From: Candidatus Kariarchaeota archaeon
GTDB taxonomy: Archaea > Asgardarchaeota > Heimdallarchaeia > Heimdallarchaeales > Kariarchaeaceae
Length of the DNA stretch: 6,003 nt
Assembly: GCA_016839545.1 (NCBI GenBank)
Contig: JAEOUB010000449.1
Location: 1-6,003, forward strand
Direction: 5' to 3'
Under the pieces are notes generated by a model. It was given only the letters and a program-made list of their open reading frames with translations, ran no database searches and was not told the origin of the DNA. Both the position numbers and the translations under genes were made by a program. Of the stretch, positions 4,844-6,003 are shown in pieces (the stretch's first letter is position 1; every line of letters starts with the position of its first letter).

Positions 4844-5463
4844 CGATCGAGATACCTCTTCAAAAACTCAGGTGGTTCCGTGACTGCCAGGAGGATGACA
4901 AATCCTGCACCACCTGCAAACATACCAAAGAGAACCCAAACACGCCAGTCTCGTAGTGGATTGATCTGTTGACCTCCAAACTCTCTACCCTCTCCAACTT
5001 CTAGTATAAACTGCATTTCAGAATGTCCGTCACCACAGTATACATTGCAGTAGACCCGAATAGTCGAGTCAACCGAGGGAAGGTCCGATATTACCACCTG
5101 TTCTGCCCCATAGGTCTGATTGGCAACAGGAGGGTCCAACTCCAGACTGACTCCCAGTTCATCTATTATCAGCCCATGAGCTGCATCTGCAGACATCACT
5201 ACCAGCTCAATAGACCTTCCAAGATCCAGTTGTGTGATAGTATTGGTAAGGCGAGATTGCTCACGTGCACTTTGAAGATCAATCCCCTGATCCTGCAGTG
5301 TATCCACAAGATTGAGATCGTAGAGGGTGAAATTGAACTGGTAGGCAATGATCTCTAGGCGGTAGTACTCCTGATCATTAAGTGTGAGTGTCGACTCCTC
5401 ACTTGCATCAACAGATGGCGCAAATATGAGGATTGCAATAAGCAGGACTACTTGAAATCTCAC
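4840..5463 (-). CDS. Membrane-anchored CuA cupredoxin, cytochrome oxidase subunit II-like
   Basis: This 207-aa protein (GTG start) has a hydrophobic N-terminus, residues 4-20, that reads as a signal peptide ending near SVDA. Residues about 35-158 are a cupredoxin domain. All CuA ligands are present: H96 (in AHGLIIDELG), C139 and C143 with H147 and M150 in YCNVYCGDGHSEM. A single transmembrane helix lies near the C-terminus (about 173-194, WRVWVLFGMFAGGAGFVILL), followed by a basic tail. The copper domain would therefore face outside, held by a C-terminal anchor; classical subunit II uses N-terminal helices. In subunit II the strand before the copper loops carries QWxW; here it is YQFNF. About 30 extra residues follow it. 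No subunit I, heme-copper or nitrous oxide reductase part is in the window. Electron transfer via CuA is likely; the partner is unknown. The TTG at 5472 lies before the predicted transcription start. Confidence 0.85.
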   Translation of the reverse strand: MRFQVVLLIAILIFAPSVDASEESTLTLNDQEYYRLEIIAYQFNFTLYDLNLVDTLQDQGIDLQSAREQSRLTNTITQLDLGRSIELVVMSADAAHGLIIDELGVSLELDPPVANQTYGAEQVVISDLPSVDSTIRVYCNVYCGDGHSEMQFILEVGEGREFGGQQINPLRDWRVWVLFGMFAGGAGFVILLAVTEPPEFLKRYLDR

Positions 5464-5485
5464 AAAATGCAATTTTCCACGAAAT

Positions 5486-5493
5486 CTATAAAT
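5486..5493 (-). promoter_or_regulatory. TATA box for the CuA-kinase operon
   Basis: ATTTATAG on the minus strand is centred 26-27 bases from the GTG at 5463. This spacing selects GTG over the upstream TTG (5472). Confidence 0.55.
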
Positions 5494-5532
5494 GCACAGG
5501 TAGTGACGAGTTAGTATTTCGATAGAACAAAT

Positions 5533-5829
5533 TCAGGTATTTGGATTGAAGATCACATTGATCTTGCCTTTCTGGTCTTCAACAAACAGGGGATCATCAT
5601 CACTCTCACGCTTTACAAGGGCAGCCAGATTAAGATTGTACACACCGGTAGCTTTGACTTTAATGGATACCTGTTCATTCATCTCCTCATTTGGCTCAGA
5701 TATTGGCTCAACAGGAGTAGGTTTACGTTGTGTGAATACCCGGCATCCGCATGCACACCCAGTGACCATTGCCTCTGCAATGTCATCCACAGGATTACCG
5801 CATTTCTTGCAATAGTAGGTTTCTTCCAT
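5533..5829 (-). CDS. Zinc-ribbon protein, OapC/DUF2072-like
   Basis: This 98-aa protein starts MEETYYCKKCGNPVDD. The first zinc knuckle is C7/C10 and the second is the tight C25-x-C27 in TGCACGCRVF, the form seen in archaeal DUF2072 proteins. An acidic, Pro-rich linker follows (residues 35-52). The C-terminal part, VSIKVKATGVYNLNLAALV with a later strand KINVIF, matches the family's second small domain. The family was named OapC from an origin-associated cluster in haloarchaea, where it sits with an Era-like GTPase (OapA) and OapB near orc1. Its molecular role is not established. Here it is divergent from a gene that may encode a P-loop GTPase, which recalls that cluster. The frame extends to a GTG at 5835, but the ATG at 5829 fits the TATA box better. 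There is an additional cysteine (C29) after the second knuckle. Family assignment is from pattern memory. Confidence 0.72.
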   Translation of the reverse strand: MEETYYCKKCGNPVDDIAEAMVTGCACGCRVFTQRKPTPVEPISEPNEEMNEQVSIKVKATGVYNLNLAALVKRESDDDPLFVEDQKGKINVIFNPNT

Positions 5830-5853
5830 GTACACATAAGAGTAGGTGCAGAG

Positions 5854-5861
5854 CTATATCA
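5854..5861 (-). promoter_or_regulatory. TATA-like box for the OapC-like gene
   Basis: TGATATAG on the minus strand is centred about 28 bases from the ATG at 5829. Confidence 0.4.
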
Positions 5862-5871
5862 AGTAGGATAA

Positions 5872-5892
5872 TACCTAGATGATACACAGGTA
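5872..5892. repeat. Inverted repeat TACCT-N11-AGGTA between divergent promoters
   Basis: The arms TACCT (5872-5876) and AGGTA (5888-5892) lie between the two divergent TATA boxes, with arm centres 16 bases apart. The right arm is part of CACAGGTAGT, which recurs at 5495-5504 beside the CuA promoter. A shared regulator site is possible but the arms are short. Confidence 0.25.
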
Positions 5893-5901
5893 GTATGTTA
5901 C

Positions 5902-5909
5902 TATTTATT
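5902..5909 (+). promoter_or_regulatory. TATA box for the gene leaving the right edge
   Basis: TATTTATT is centred 26-27 bases before the ATG at 5932, the same spacing as the other protein genes. Confidence 0.5.
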
Positions 5910-5931
5910 AAACATCCGAGATGTTAGTGTG

Positions 5932-6003
5932 ATGTCTTCGTTATTCTCAAGAATTTTCAGACAAGCCCCAAAAGAGGCCACAATGTGCCTTGTTGGAGAA
6001 GTA
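5932..6003 (+). CDS. N-terminal start of a possible P-loop GTPase (3' truncated)
   Basis: Only 24 codons are visible: MSSLFSRIFRQAPKEA, then TMCLVGEV at the edge. A short basic amphipathic helix followed by a hydrophobic strand ending in G-E-V is how small GTPases begin just before the rest of a GxxxxGK(S/T) loop. The pattern K-E-A-x-x-C-L-V-G resembles Arf/Ras-like proteins, and LFSR...P also resembles the start of the Era-like OapA protein that partners OapC in other archaea. The lysine of the P-loop lies beyond the window, so the class is a guess. The promoter spacing and the lack of another upstream in-frame start support the ATG. Confidence 0.5.
   Translation, partial: MSSLFSRIFRQAPKEATMCLVGEV

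Noticed and set aside
5464..5472. TTG start for the CuA protein
   Set aside because: It is only about 17 bases from the TATA centre, before the predicted transcription start; the GTG at 5463 fits.
5590..5612. GTGATGATG on the minus strand as a C-box of a C/D guide RNA
   Set aside because: It encodes an Asp run inside the OapC-like gene and no D box or C'/D' pair is placed correctly nearby.
4616..5815. Plus-strand frames opposite the kinase, CuA and OapC-like genes (4616-4825, 5023-5358, 5546-5815)
   Set aside because: All are antisense to confidently identified genes and show no domain pattern or promoter of their own.
1..6003. Mobile elements, CRISPR arrays, riboswitches
   Set aside because: No transposase or integrase motif, no regularly spaced repeat, and no structured leader; predicted leaderless mRNAs leave no room for riboswitches. 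Tandem ATGA copies near 1223 are too short to count as a repeat.

Overview
The window looks archaeal. It holds an intron-containing tRNA gene with a textbook bulge-helix-bulge, archaeal TATA boxes in front of almost every gene, a Fap7/AK6-type kinase and a DUF2072/OapC-like zinc-ribbon protein. A longin-like protein with a C-terminal winged helix, and a possible small GTPase start at the right edge, make an Asgard archaeon (for example a Heimdall- or Thorarchaeia-type lineage) my best guess. That lineage call is inference; no marker gene here fixes it. I see no mobile element, CRISPR array or rRNA.

Layout. At 1-102 is the tail of an unknown gene, tail-to-tail with a 58-aa ribbon-helix-helix regulator (104-280, minus). 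A promoter region with two inverted repeats (281-379) separates that regulator from a divergent 62-aa zinc-ribbon protein (380-568, plus). The longin/winged-helix protein (563-1153, minus) overlaps the zinc-ribbon gene by 6 bases at their 3' ends. It shares a divergent promoter region with a 724-aa all-helical protein (1285-3459, plus). After that come a 55-aa four-cysteine protein (3468-3635, minus) and an intron-bearing tRNA-Thr(CGT) (3700-3792, minus). Next is a minus-strand run: a membrane-bound CuA protein related to cytochrome oxidase subunit II (4840-5463), a Fap7/AK6-like kinase overlapping it by an ATGA (4358-4843), and a YkgJ-type cysteine-cluster protein (3886-4323). An OapC-like zinc-ribbon protein (5533-5829, minus) is divergent from a gene that runs off the right edge (5932-6003).

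A consistent rule links the layout. For all nine protein genes with an intergenic upstream region, a TATA-like box is centred about 24-29 bases before the chosen start codon, so the mRNAs are predicted to be leaderless or nearly so. This rule moves four starts from the longest ORF: longin to 1153, helical protein to 1285, CuA protein to a GTG at 5463, and OapC-like to 5829. The tRNA promoter lies farther upstream, as expected for a transcript with a processed 5' leader.

The most interesting content is the longin/winged-helix protein with its divergent large helical partner, the CuA protein with a C-terminal anchor and no oxidase subunit I beside it, and the cluster of very small cysteine-rich or DNA-binding proteins.
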